Origin: Paenibacillus sp. 32352
Lineage (GTDB): Bacteria > Bacillota > Bacilli > Paenibacillales > NBRC-103111
Length of the DNA stretch: 64,000 nt
NCBI RefSeq assembly: GCF_002042965.1
Contig: NZ_MZNT01000020.1
Coordinates: 62,001-126,000 of the forward strand
Direction of reading: 5' to 3'
Shown: positions 57,312-64,000 of the stretch, one piece after another
Numbering within the stretch: the stretch's first letter is position 1
Layout: each line of letters opens with the position of its first letter
Position numbers and translations under genes: made by a program
Notes under the pieces: model-generated
Seen by the model: the letters and a program-made list of their open reading frames with translations, nothing else
The model's database searches: none
Told to the model about the DNA's origin: nothing

Positions 57312-57986
57312 CTACAGCTGGATGGTCCCATTCGCAGACCGGGCCGACTCCTGTAAATGATAGGTTACCGCAGAGGCGGCTGCTTTCGCTTTGAATACCG
57401 TACTCATATCGAAAATGAGCAGCTTCGCCGGTTCTCCGGGAAGTCCATACTGTATGGCCAGATACCGGCCTATCCTTTTCGTTGCTTCAGGAGTGAGATA
57501 GCCGTAGTTGTTGGACAAAATGGATTGCGTCACCGCAGCGGCCCCTGTGATTTTATATAGCGGCAGCTCAAAATATTTGTTTTTCCAATCTATAACAACC
57601 TTATCCGGTGTAACATATATTGCGGTCATCGCGGTCTGCGGAATCTGTGGAATGCCGTACTTATGAAGGCATGAAAAGCTGCTGTGTGCCCCCATTCGAT
57701 ACTGCTTCCCAAGCCGTTTGTTGTTCACATAGGTCATGATAAGCCATATGGCGAGAGCAATGATGAACAAACCTTGGACGACAGGGAAATCGTCGACGAT
57801 AGGAATTCGAAAGCCATCCTCAATGAATCGCGACAGGACGAACGCAGCCGCAAACAAGATCACTGTGATGAGAAGGTTTTGCTTGAACCGCCCATTCCAT
57901 TGGATAAGGGATAGGAGGGTTTTGAATATAAACAGCAGGAAGAAAAAAGAGAATAATCCTAAAAAGACATGAAGGATAGAAAACAT
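57312..57986 (-). CDS. Hypothetical membrane protein (224 aa)
   Basis: Three hydrophobic segments near the N-terminus (LGLFSFFFLLFIFKTLLSLI, LITVILFAAAFVLS, GLFIIALAIWLIMTYV) are followed by a soluble C-terminal domain of about 120 residues (MTAIYVTPDKVVIDWKNKYF.. LLIFDMSTVF). No family recognised. The frame extends to 58325, but the added residues lie antisense to the YkvA gene and lack a start signal; the ATG at 57986 has AAGGGA about 10 bases upstream. Single-gene unit. Confidence 0.75.
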   Translation of the reverse strand: MFSILHVFLGLFSFFFLLFIFKTLLSLIQWNGRFKQNLLITVILFAAAFVLSRFIEDGFRIPIVDDFPVVQGLFIIALAIWLIMTYVNNKRLGKQYRMGAHSSFSCLHKYGIPQIPQTAMTAIYVTPDKVVIDWKNKYFELPLYKITGAAAVTQSILSNNYGYLTPEATKRIGRYLAIQYGLPGEPAKLLIFDMSTVFKAKAAASAVTYHLQESARSANGTIQL

Positions 57987-58192
57987 GATACAAACATCCC
58001 TTCGGATCCTTGGTGACATTATACTCATAATAGCAGGTTGATAATAATTGGTAAACGCTTCCTGACGGGGTAATGGATAAATTAGTTGAAAAAGAAGGAA
58101 ATAGGGCGGTGGGTGTAGAAATGGAGCGGATGCTGAACCTGCGCTATGTTCGTATAAGGGTCCGGCTGATTGAGAAAAGGATGTGATCGGAA

Positions 58193-58585
58193 ATGGAAAA
58201 CTCCAAATACGAAAAGCACTATTCGGAGCAAGGATTCTGGTCCAAGCTGAAAAAGCATGCGAAGGATGCCGGATCCAAAGTCGTTTACAGCGGGCTGCTC
58301 TTATACTATGCGCTTCAAAGTCCATCTACGCCGACAAAAGCGAAGATTCAAATTTATGGTGCGCTCGGCTATTTGATCCTGCCGATTGATATCGTTCCGG
58401 ATATGCTGCCTGTCGTAGGCTATGTGGATGATTTAGGCGCTTTGATGCTGGCCATTGGTGCCGTTGCCATGAACATAGACAATTCCGTTAAGCAAAAAGC
58501 CAAAGAGAAGCTGAAGGATCTTTTCGGAGACGATGCCGTCAACCACCAGGACATTATTGATATCGACGCACACATCGTAGAATAG
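58193..58585 (+). CDS. YkvA/DUF1232 membrane protein
   Basis: A 130-aa protein with the DUF1232 core AKIQIYGALGYLILPIDIVPDMLPVVGYVDDLGALMLAIGAVAM, the helical hairpin characteristic of YkvA. Family members are often linked to stress resistance, but no biochemical function is known. The C-terminal tail is charged. Starts at 58193; a 21-codon frame upstream (58122-58187) is probably not a gene. Ends in a perfect terminator. Confidence 0.9.
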   Translation: MENSKYEKHYSEQGFWSKLKKHAKDAGSKVVYSGLLLYYALQSPSTPTKAKIQIYGALGYLILPIDIVPDMLPVVGYVDDLGALMLAIGAVAMNIDNSVKQKAKEKLKDLFGDDAVNHQDIIDIDAHIVE

Positions 58586-58600
58586 AAGATATTGGACAAG

Positions 58601-58627
58601 AAGGAGCACTGCACAGTGCTCCTTTTG
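58601..58627 (+). terminator. Terminator after the YkvA gene
   Basis: AAGGAGCACTG-CA-CAGTGCTCCTT, 11 perfect base pairs, then TTTT. Confidence 0.9.
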
Positions 58628-58792
58628 CATGTGTAACGAATTTTCAGCAATGCGTTTGTTTAGTATACGAGCGATAGGACTCTACAGTCGAAAAGGAAGC
58701 TGGCCGTTTGTCGGACCGGCTGCCCTTTTTTACCAAATAGAAAATGTTTATAATGAATGAGATAGATCGAACCATCACCGGAGGTAGAAGCC

Positions 58793-59473
58793 ATGAGGAT
58801 CAAAAAAATCATTTCCGCAGCGTGCATTGTCGTTGGAATTGCTGTGATGGCCTACCCGACGGTGAATGACCGTTACGAGAGCTATAAGCAGCAGCAGATT
58901 TTAGAGCAGTGGCAGGAAAGCTTGCAGTATCTAGATCAAGCCGGTTCAGATCCGGAGCAGGAACCGGTAACGGTTTCTTTGCCTGCGCCCGTTCCATTGA
59001 GTACGGATATGGTAGAGGTCCAGCCCGCGCCATTGAAGGCGGAACCGACCCCAGTCCCTATATCTATCGGGCAGAAGAATGTGGAGGGCGTCCTCAAGAT
59101 CGATAAGATCGACTTGAAGCTTCCTATCATCAAGAACGCAACGGCGGCCAATCTGAAGCTGTCGGTTGCCAGTATGGCGAATACAGGCAAGCCGGGTGAA
59201 ATCGGCAATTATGCCATTGCGGGACATAGGAATCTTACGCACGGCAAAAATTTTAACCGCTTGGATGAAGTGACCGAGGGCGATCTCATAGAGGTAGATA
59301 CGGGGAGCAAGCAGTATCGCTATAAGGTAGAAAGCAAGCAATACGTACTTCCCGAGGAAGTATGGGTGCTGAAAGGAAACGGCAAAGATCGGCAAATTAC
59401 GCTAATTACCTGCCATCCTATGGAAAATCCGACACATCGCATCATAGTTAAAGGAAAATTGATAGAAGAGTGA
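58793..59473 (+). CDS. Class D sortase
   Basis: A 226-aa transpeptidase with an N-terminal membrane anchor (ISAACIVVGIAVMAYP), a Pro/Gln/Glu-rich linker, and a sortase domain from about residue 95. Catalytic His145 (AIAGHRN), Cys207 (LITCHP) and Arg216 (HRIIV) are all in place. It is expected to join LPxTx-type surface proteins to peptidoglycan; the large adhesin at 60683 is the obvious substrate, although its sorting signal lies beyond the window. GGAGG lies 8 bases before the ATG. Confidence 0.93.
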   Translation: MRIKKIISAACIVVGIAVMAYPTVNDRYESYKQQQILEQWQESLQYLDQAGSDPEQEPVTVSLPAPVPLSTDMVEVQPAPLKAEPTPVPISIGQKNVEGVLKIDKIDLKLPIIKNATAANLKLSVASMANTGKPGEIGNYAIAGHRNLTHGKNFNRLDEVTEGDLIEVDTGSKQYRYKVESKQYVLPEEVWVLKGNGKDRQITLITCHPMENPTHRIIVKGKLIEE

Positions 59474-59532
59474 GCATTTAGAACTAGAGAGGAAACAAAT
59501 GGTATGCTATACTCATAGATAACCAAATAAGT

Positions 59533-59640
59533 TTTCGGTGCTTTCCACCGATAAAGGCAAATTCAGCGAAAGCTGGAGACGCAAAGCTATAGGGCCTTCC
59601 CTGGTCAATCTACCAGGATGGCAGCCAGTTACCGAAAGGA
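59533..59640 (+). promoter_or_regulatory. Cyclic di-GMP-I riboswitch (GEMM-I)
   Basis: Conserved core elements occur in order: AAAGGCAAA, the CGAAAG tetraloop arm, GAGACGCAAAGC, the second arm closing CCTGG/CCAGG, ATGGCAGCC and GTTACCGAA. TTTCGGT (59533-59539) can pair either with nearby CACCG or with ACCGAAA just before the GGAG of the next gene, suggesting control of ribosome access. Confidence 0.95.
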
Positions 59641-59646
59641 GAGTCT

Positions 59647-60450
59647 ATGTTTCGTACATTAGGAGCATTGTTGCTGATCGCTGCGCTATTTCTGACTACG
59701 GCGCCTAAAGTTACCCAAGCCGCTGCCGGACAACCTGTTCTGGATAAGAGTTCTCTGAGCAACGGGATTATTAAGGTCCATTATGCGGATCCGGAGCATA
59801 AGGCGCTTGTGCGTGTAACCAAGGGTGAGGTCCAAATGGATTATAACCTGGTGGACGGGGCCTCCTACCCTCTGCAATTGGGTGACGGCAGCTACCATGT
59901 ACTGGTTGCGAAACAGATTTCCGACAACAAATATCAAGTGATTTTGCAGGAAAATGTCGACGTGAAGACGGTGAATGAGCAGGCCGTGTTTTTGCAGTCC
60001 ATATCTATAGCGAGCTGGAACGAGACGACCAAAGCTGTAGTGGAGGCAAAGAAACTAGCCGCGCATGCTGCAACCGATGAAGATAAAGTCAAAGCGATTT
60101 ATGCTTTTTTGACGCAAAACTACAAATATAGTGAGAGTAAAGCGCAAACTGTAGACACAGGCTATACCCCTGACTTGGATAAGGTATACGAGGAATCCGG
60201 CGGAATATGCTTTGATTATGCTGCTACCTTCACGGCAATGGCCAGAAGCTTGGGAATCCCGACCCGATTGGTAATGGGATACGAGGTCCATGCCCCGGAG
60301 GTGTATCATGCGTGGAATCAAGTATATCTCAAGGATCTTCAAGAATGGGTCATTATCGACACCACCTATGACGCGTCCCGTGTACAAAGCGGGCAAGAGA
60401 CAACTATGATAAAAAACAGTGCCGATTATGTTGTTACTGAGATCTATTAA
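59647..60450 (+). CDS. Secreted transglutaminase-like protein under c-di-GMP control
   Basis: A 267-aa exported protein: signal peptide (FRTLGALLLIAALFLTTAPKVTQA, cleavage after QAA-type site) and a C-terminal transglutaminase-like domain with catalytic triad Cys188 (GGICFDYAA), His221 (YHAWNQV) and Asp238 (VIIDTTYD). The N-terminal half is beta-rich. It may crosslink or proteolytically process surface proteins, with the neighbouring adhesin as a candidate. Its ribosome binding site, GAAAGGAG, is the end of the riboswitch, so expression should respond to c-di-GMP. Confidence 0.93.
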   Translation: MFRTLGALLLIAALFLTTAPKVTQAAAGQPVLDKSSLSNGIIKVHYADPEHKALVRVTKGEVQMDYNLVDGASYPLQLGDGSYHVLVAKQISDNKYQVILQENVDVKTVNEQAVFLQSISIASWNETTKAVVEAKKLAAHAATDEDKVKAIYAFLTQNYKYSESKAQTVDTGYTPDLDKVYEESGGICFDYAATFTAMARSLGIPTRLVMGYEVHAPEVYHAWNQVYLKDLQEWVIIDTTYDASRVQSGQETTMIKNSADYVVTEIY

Positions 60451-60491
60451 GTAACATCCATTCGCCTAGCCGGCGGGAAATCGCAGCCTGA

Positions 60492-60523
60492 AGAATCTGC
60501 ATTTGATGCGGGTTCTTTTTTTT
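60492..60523 (+). terminator. Terminator after the transglutaminase gene
   Basis: AGAATCTGCAT/ATGCGGGTTCT stem (two G-U pairs), 3-base loop, then eight T. Confidence 0.88.
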
Positions 60524-60682
60524 GTGCAATCGAACGGCGGCCTGTTGTTCAGAAATTATTCAGATCGGTGATTTACAATGACTTCGGTAATGAAACCGTA
60601 GAAGGATTTATGAAATTAGACTACGTGAGAGGGGTGATAAGAAGGGTTTCATTCATAGTAAGACGAGGGAAGGGAAAAACAT

Positions 60683-63600
60683 ATGTGGAGGAAAAAAACC
60701 AGTGCGCTGCTGATCGCTCTATTGTTTGTTATCCAGAGCCTATCGGGAGTCGGTTGTTTGACTCAGGCCTTTGCCTCAGGCACTATTACCGGCAACATCA
60801 TCAACAGCGTAACCATGACGGTATACGACAAAGCTGGACAAGTCGTCACCGGCAATGTATACGAGCAGGGCTCCAAGGTCCGATTGGATTACACCTGGTC
60901 CTTGCCTGACAACCATGGTTACCACAGCGGGGATACCTTTGCCTTCACGCTGCCGCAAGCGTTCTTGCTCTTCAATGATATCAGCGGGCCATTACGGAAC
61001 GGTGATGAAGACATAGGAACGTTCAAGGTCAGCAAGGACAGTCACCAAGTGCTCATGACCTTTAACAGCTATATCGAAAGTCATAGCCAGGTGCGGGGGA
61101 CCCTCACCATTGACACGCAATTCGACATCAAGACAGTAACAGGAAGCACGACACAAGTTATTAAAATTCCGGTTCAATCCGGAGAGCAGGTATTTACCCT
61201 TATCTTTAAGCCTAACGTCACATCGACCATCGGAAAAAGCGGTGTTCCTCAAGGCTTTAACCCTAAGAACATCGATTGGACGATTGATGTGAACAAGTCG
61301 CTGGATTCCGTGCAGCATGCGGTTGTCACCGACCCTATGCCGGCAGGCCTGGCGGCACCGGTAACGGTTGCTGTTTATAGCCTGAATGTAAACCTGGACG
61401 GCTCGGTAACCCAAGGCTCCTTGGTTGACGCCAGCAAATACAAGGTGGACACGACAGGAAATGTTCTGCAAGTAAGCTTTACGGATAACCCGATCCAAAG
61501 TGCATACCGGATACAGTACACGACTCCGATCACGGATTCCGGCGTAAGAACGTTCGTGAATACGGCAACGTTTGAAGGAAGCAACAAGCCGGCCTCTCAA
61601 GCTGAGGCGACGGTGACCATCCAGCGCGTGAGCGATCTGGACAAGCATCCTTCCAAGTATGACCAGGCTGCACAAACGATCGATTGGGCCATCCAGTACA
61701 ACTACAACGAGAAGTCCATAGCACAATCAGAGGCCTATTTATTCGATTCTTTCAATGACTCGCAAGAATTGGTTACCGGCTCTTTCCACGTATATCCTGT
61801 AACGTTGGATGCTACCGGCAAGGAGCTTCTGGGCACGGAGCTGCCTGCCTCGGAGTATACGGTAAGCCCTGTAGCTGCCGCCGCGGGTAAAGCAGGCTTC
61901 AAGCTGCAGTTCAAGCATCCGGTGACATCGGCCTACAAGATTACGTATCAGACGAAAGGCGTCAACCGTGTGATTGACGATGCCACGATAACGAACAATG
62001 TTTATTCGGGCAGCGGGACTTCCGCAAATCCGTCCAAGCAGGATATCAAGCAAGCGGTTATCGTGAAAAGCGTTGGATCCGTGGATTATGCCGCCAAGAC
62101 CGTCGCATGGAAGCTCACCATTAATGGCGACAGTCAGCCGATGAGCAGCATCAAGGTGACGGACACCTTCCCTAAAAAAGGGCTGCGCCTCATTCCTGAT
62201 TCGCTCGTTGTGAAAGCCAAAGACGGCACGGTGATTCCGGCAGCCCAATATGCTGTGGACAGCAGCGTTCAACCGGATCAAGGGTTCATATTGAATTGGA
62301 AGGCCCCTCTTACGGAGCCTGTCACGGTAAGCTACACGACGGAATTCCATCCTGATTGGATCAGTCCTGCGGGGAGCACGATTAGTTTTATTAATGAAGC
62401 TCAAATCGACTGGATGGACGACGCTTCTAACGCAAGGACGAAAAAGGTTACCGCAACGTTCACTCCAAGAAACGAAGTGAAGCAAAACGGCTTCAAGAAT
62501 GGTTCTTACAATGCTTCGTCCAAAGAGATCACGTGGACGGTAGGTGTCAATTACAACGGGAAACCCGTTGCGGGTGCCGTGATCGAGGATCTATTGGAAT
62601 CGAAGCAGAAGCTGGTTGAAGGCTCCCTTAAGCTGTATAACATGACGATTCCTCCGAACGGAAACCCGTCGAAGGGGACGGTAGTCGATAGCACGTATTA
62701 CAGCTATACGGTCGATAACAGCAACAAGCTGGCCGTGAAGTTCTTACAACCGATCTCGACACCGTATTATCTTGTCTTCAATACAAGTCTTGATGGAGAG
62801 CTGATAAGCAGCAGTGTCAGCAACACAGCGCAATTGTTCGACGGTACGAATCCTGTTTCCGGCAAGCTGACCGCTTCCGTAACGATCCCTCGAGGGGGAG
62901 AGTATGCAAGTAAAAACGGTAAGCAGGACGGTGACAAAATTAACTGGACGATCTACATTAACCGCGGGCAATCAACCGTTGCTGACGCCAAGATCATCGA
63001 CACGCCTACGGATAACCAGCTGCTGTTACCGGATACCTTTCACTTGTATGCCACAACTATTGCGGCTGACGGAAGCCTGACCAGGTCGGCGGAGCTAGTA
63101 AAGGGAACGGATTATACGGTTGTCTTCCATACCGATGCTAACGGGAAGCAGACATTTGAGCTAAGCTTCAAGAACGAGATCCGTTCGGCTTATATTTTGG
63201 AGTACCAGTCACTCATCGTTGCCAAGGATCAGGAAACGGTGTCCAACAAAGTCAGCTTCAGCGGCAACAACGTAAGAACGGTGACCCAAGAAACGACACA
63301 AGATATTGTGGTCGGTGTCTCCAGCGGGTCGGGTACAGGCAGCGGCAAGAGAGGCTGGCTGACCATTGAGAAGACAGATTCCGCTGATAGCCGGTTGCAT
63401 CTAAGCGGCGCGACGTTCGACTTGTATCGGAAATCGGGCTCAGAGTTACTGTATATTCAAACCCAGACAACAGATGCAGCGGGAAAAATCATATTTCCTA
63501 ACCTGTACACCGGGGATTACGCCATAAAGGAAAAGGCGGCTCCAGTGGGATATGTTTTGGATACAACGATACATTTTGTAACTGTAGACTCTACAAATAG

Positions 63601-64000
63601 TAACATATTGCGCATATCGAATGTGAAGACATCAACTCCGCCGGTAAAGCCGCCAGTTGATCCACCGGTGAAACCGCCGGTAGATCCTCCGGTAACACCA
63701 CCGGTGACACCGCCTGTGACGCCTCCGGTGAAACCGCCGGTTGATCCACCGGTGACGCCTCCAGTAACACCGCCAGTAACTCCTGGCGGCGGATCGTCGG
63801 ATTCCGATTCCGGTGACTCGTCGGAGCCAACAAAGCGGCCGGATTCTACCGGGACGCCGGGTTCCTCAGGACCTGAATCGACAACGACGCCGGAAGCTTC
63901 AGCGAAGCCAGATCCTGCATCGGAACCTGGAGAAAAGCCAGGCACAGAACCAAAGCCTGAGACTCCTGCACCGCAGGAAGTGCCGAACCAGGATATGGCG
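60683..64000 (+). CDS. Large Cna-B-type surface adhesin, 3' end outside the window
   Basis: The first 1106 codons of a secreted surface protein with no stop inside the window. Signal peptide MWRKKTSALLIALLFVIQSL.. with cleavage near residue 31 (QAFA). About residues 40-860 hold repeated adhesin and Cna-B-like/isopeptide-type beta domains with recurring xVxWTIxVN motifs (NPKNIDWTIDVN, AAQTIDWAIQYN, AAKTVAWKLTIN, SSKEITWTVGVN, DKINWTIYIN). A SpaA/Cna-B domain follows (GWLTIEKTDSADSRLHLSGATFDLYR.. GDYAIKEKAAPVGY), then a PPVxP stalk. AAGGGA lies 7 bases before the ATG. Likely sortase D substrate. Confidence 0.93.
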   Translation, partial: MWRKKTSALLIALLFVIQSLSGVGCLTQAFASGTITGNIINSVTMTVYDKAGQVVTGNVYEQGSKVRLDYTWSLPDNHGYHSGDTFAFTLPQAFLLFNDISGPLRNGDEDIGTFKVSKDSHQVLMTFNSYIESHSQVRGTLTIDTQFDIKTVTGSTTQVIKIPVQSGEQVFTLIFKPNVTSTIGKSGVPQGFNPKNIDWTIDVNKSLDSVQHAVVTDPMPAGLAAPVTVAVYSLNVNLDGSVTQGSLVDASKYKVDTTGNVLQVSFTDNPIQSAYRIQYTTPITDSGVRTFVNTATFEGSNKPASQAEATVTIQRVSDLDKHPSKYDQAAQTIDWAIQYNYNEKSIAQSEAYLFDSFNDSQELVTGSFHVYPVTLDATGKELLGTELPASEYTVSPVAAAAGKAGFKLQFKHPVTSAYKITYQTKGVNRVIDDATITNNVYSGSGTSANPSKQDIKQAVIVKSVGSVDYAAKTVAWKLTINGDSQPMSSIKVTDTFPKKGLRLIPDSLVVKAKDGTVIPAAQYAVDSSVQPDQGFILNWKAPLTEPVTVSYTTEFHPDWISPAGSTISFINEAQIDWMDDASNARTKKVTATFTPRNEVKQNGFKNGSYNASSKEITWTVGVNYNGKPVAGAVIEDLLESKQKLVEGSLKLYNMTIPPNGNPSKGTVVDSTYYSYTVDNSNKLAVKFLQPISTPYYLVFNTSLDGELISSSVSNTAQLFDGTNPVSGKLTASVTIPRGGEYASKNGKQDGDKINWTIYINRGQSTVADAKIIDTPTDNQLLLPDTFHLYATTIAADGSLTRSAELVKGTDYTVVFHTDANGKQTFELSFKNEIRSAYILEYQSLIVAKDQETVSNKVSFSGNNVRTVTQETTQDIVVGVSSGSGTGSGKRGWLTIEKTDSADSRLHLSGATFDLYRKSGSELLYIQTQTTDAAGKIIFPNLYTGDYAIKEKAAPVGYVLDTTIHFVTVDSTNSNILRISNVKTSTPPVKPPVDPPVKPPVDPPVTPPVTPPVTPPVKPPVDPPVTPPVTPPVTPGGGSSDSDSGDSSEPTKRPDSTGTPGSSGPESTTTPEASAKPDPASEPGEKPGTEPKPETPAPQEVPNQDMA
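63638..63783 (+). repeat. Proline-rich stalk repeats in the adhesin
   Basis: Degenerate repeats of CCGCCGGTNAMNCCN-type units encode about ten PPV(K/D/T)P pentapeptides from residue 986. Such rigid stalks carry adhesins through the cell wall. Copy number may vary between strains. Confidence 0.88.

Noticed and set aside
58122..58187. 21-codon ORF upstream of the YkvA gene
   Set aside because: It has only a weak GGTGGGTG signal and a basic, low-information peptide; no evidence of a leader function.
57987..58325. N-terminal extension of the membrane protein gene at 57312-57986
   Set aside because: The added residues are Pro/Ser-rich, antisense to the YkvA gene and lack a ribosome binding site.
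63517..63945. Glycine-rich minus-strand frame of 142 codons
   Set aside because: It is the shadow of the proline-rich adhesin repeats; the GGT-rich sequence follows from CCG/CCT codons on the plus strand.

Overview
The window looks like a chromosomal segment of a spore-forming, low-to-moderate GC Firmicute, most probably Paenibacillus or a close relative. The reasons are strong AGGAGG-type ribosome binding sites, frequent TTG/GTG starts, CgeB-like and PdaB-like sporulation families, a PBSX-type phage tail locus and a Firmicutes-type LexA box. No rRNA, tRNA or CRISPR array was recognised.

Layout. (1) 0.07-2.7 kb: an AraC regulator divergent from an orphan sugar-binding lipoprotein. (2) 2.9-10.1 kb: a mannitol operon, mtlA-mtlR-mtlF-mtlD, followed by its own ptsI and ptsH, so the whole phosphorelay is encoded in one unit. 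(3) 10.3-14.9 kb: a polar amino acid (cystine-type) ABC transporter divergent from an acyl-CoA-dehydrogenase-like flavin monooxygenase, a probable organosulfur scavenging locus. (4) 15.0-19.9 kb: a small minus-strand gene, an ArsR/MFS pair, a Doc toxin with an AbrB/MazE-type antitoxin, a Ctc/L25 ribosomal protein behind a structured leader and a mini-ORF, and meso-diaminopimelate dehydrogenase. (5) 20.0-24.9 kb: a glycan-editing cluster with a GH75 chitosanase-like protein, two CgeB-like glycosyltransferases and three NodB deacetylases. One deacetylase has lost its catalytic Asp and one appears to start at AUU. (6) 25-27 kb: an RQC-minor-1 protein and a DUF4261 protein. (7) 27.2-36.1 kb: a PrpR-N regulator without GAFTGA and the operon it probably controls for four-carbon acid-sugar phosphate metabolism (DapA-like aldolase, Fe-alcohol dehydrogenase, DUF1537 kinase, PdxA-like dehydrogenase, D-2-hydroxyacid dehydrogenase, MFS importer).

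(8) 36.1-53.9 kb: a headless contractile-tail locus of PBSX type, a probable R-type tailocin. It has an ImmA protease behind a LexA box, an Xre repressor with four operators, a late regulator, sheath, tube, a tail chaperone with a textbook -1 frameshift element, tape measure, baseplate, a tail fibre of foreign base composition, holin and glucosaminidase. No terminase, portal, capsid or integrase is present. The regulatory parts suggest this chain: DNA damage relieves LexA, ImmA is made, the Xre repressor is inactivated, and tails are assembled and released by lysis.

(9) 53.95-58.6 kb: a cluster of five DnaA boxes, a GntR (YtrA-type) regulator with a palindromic operator over its start site, a DUF5808 membrane protein, a GGDEF diguanylate cyclase, a membrane protein and a YkvA protein. 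(10) 58.8-64 kb: a class D sortase, a c-di-GMP-I riboswitch in front of a secreted transglutaminase-like protein, and the first 1106 codons of a large Cna-B-type surface adhesin that runs off the window. These probably form a c-di-GMP-responsive cell-surface attachment system.
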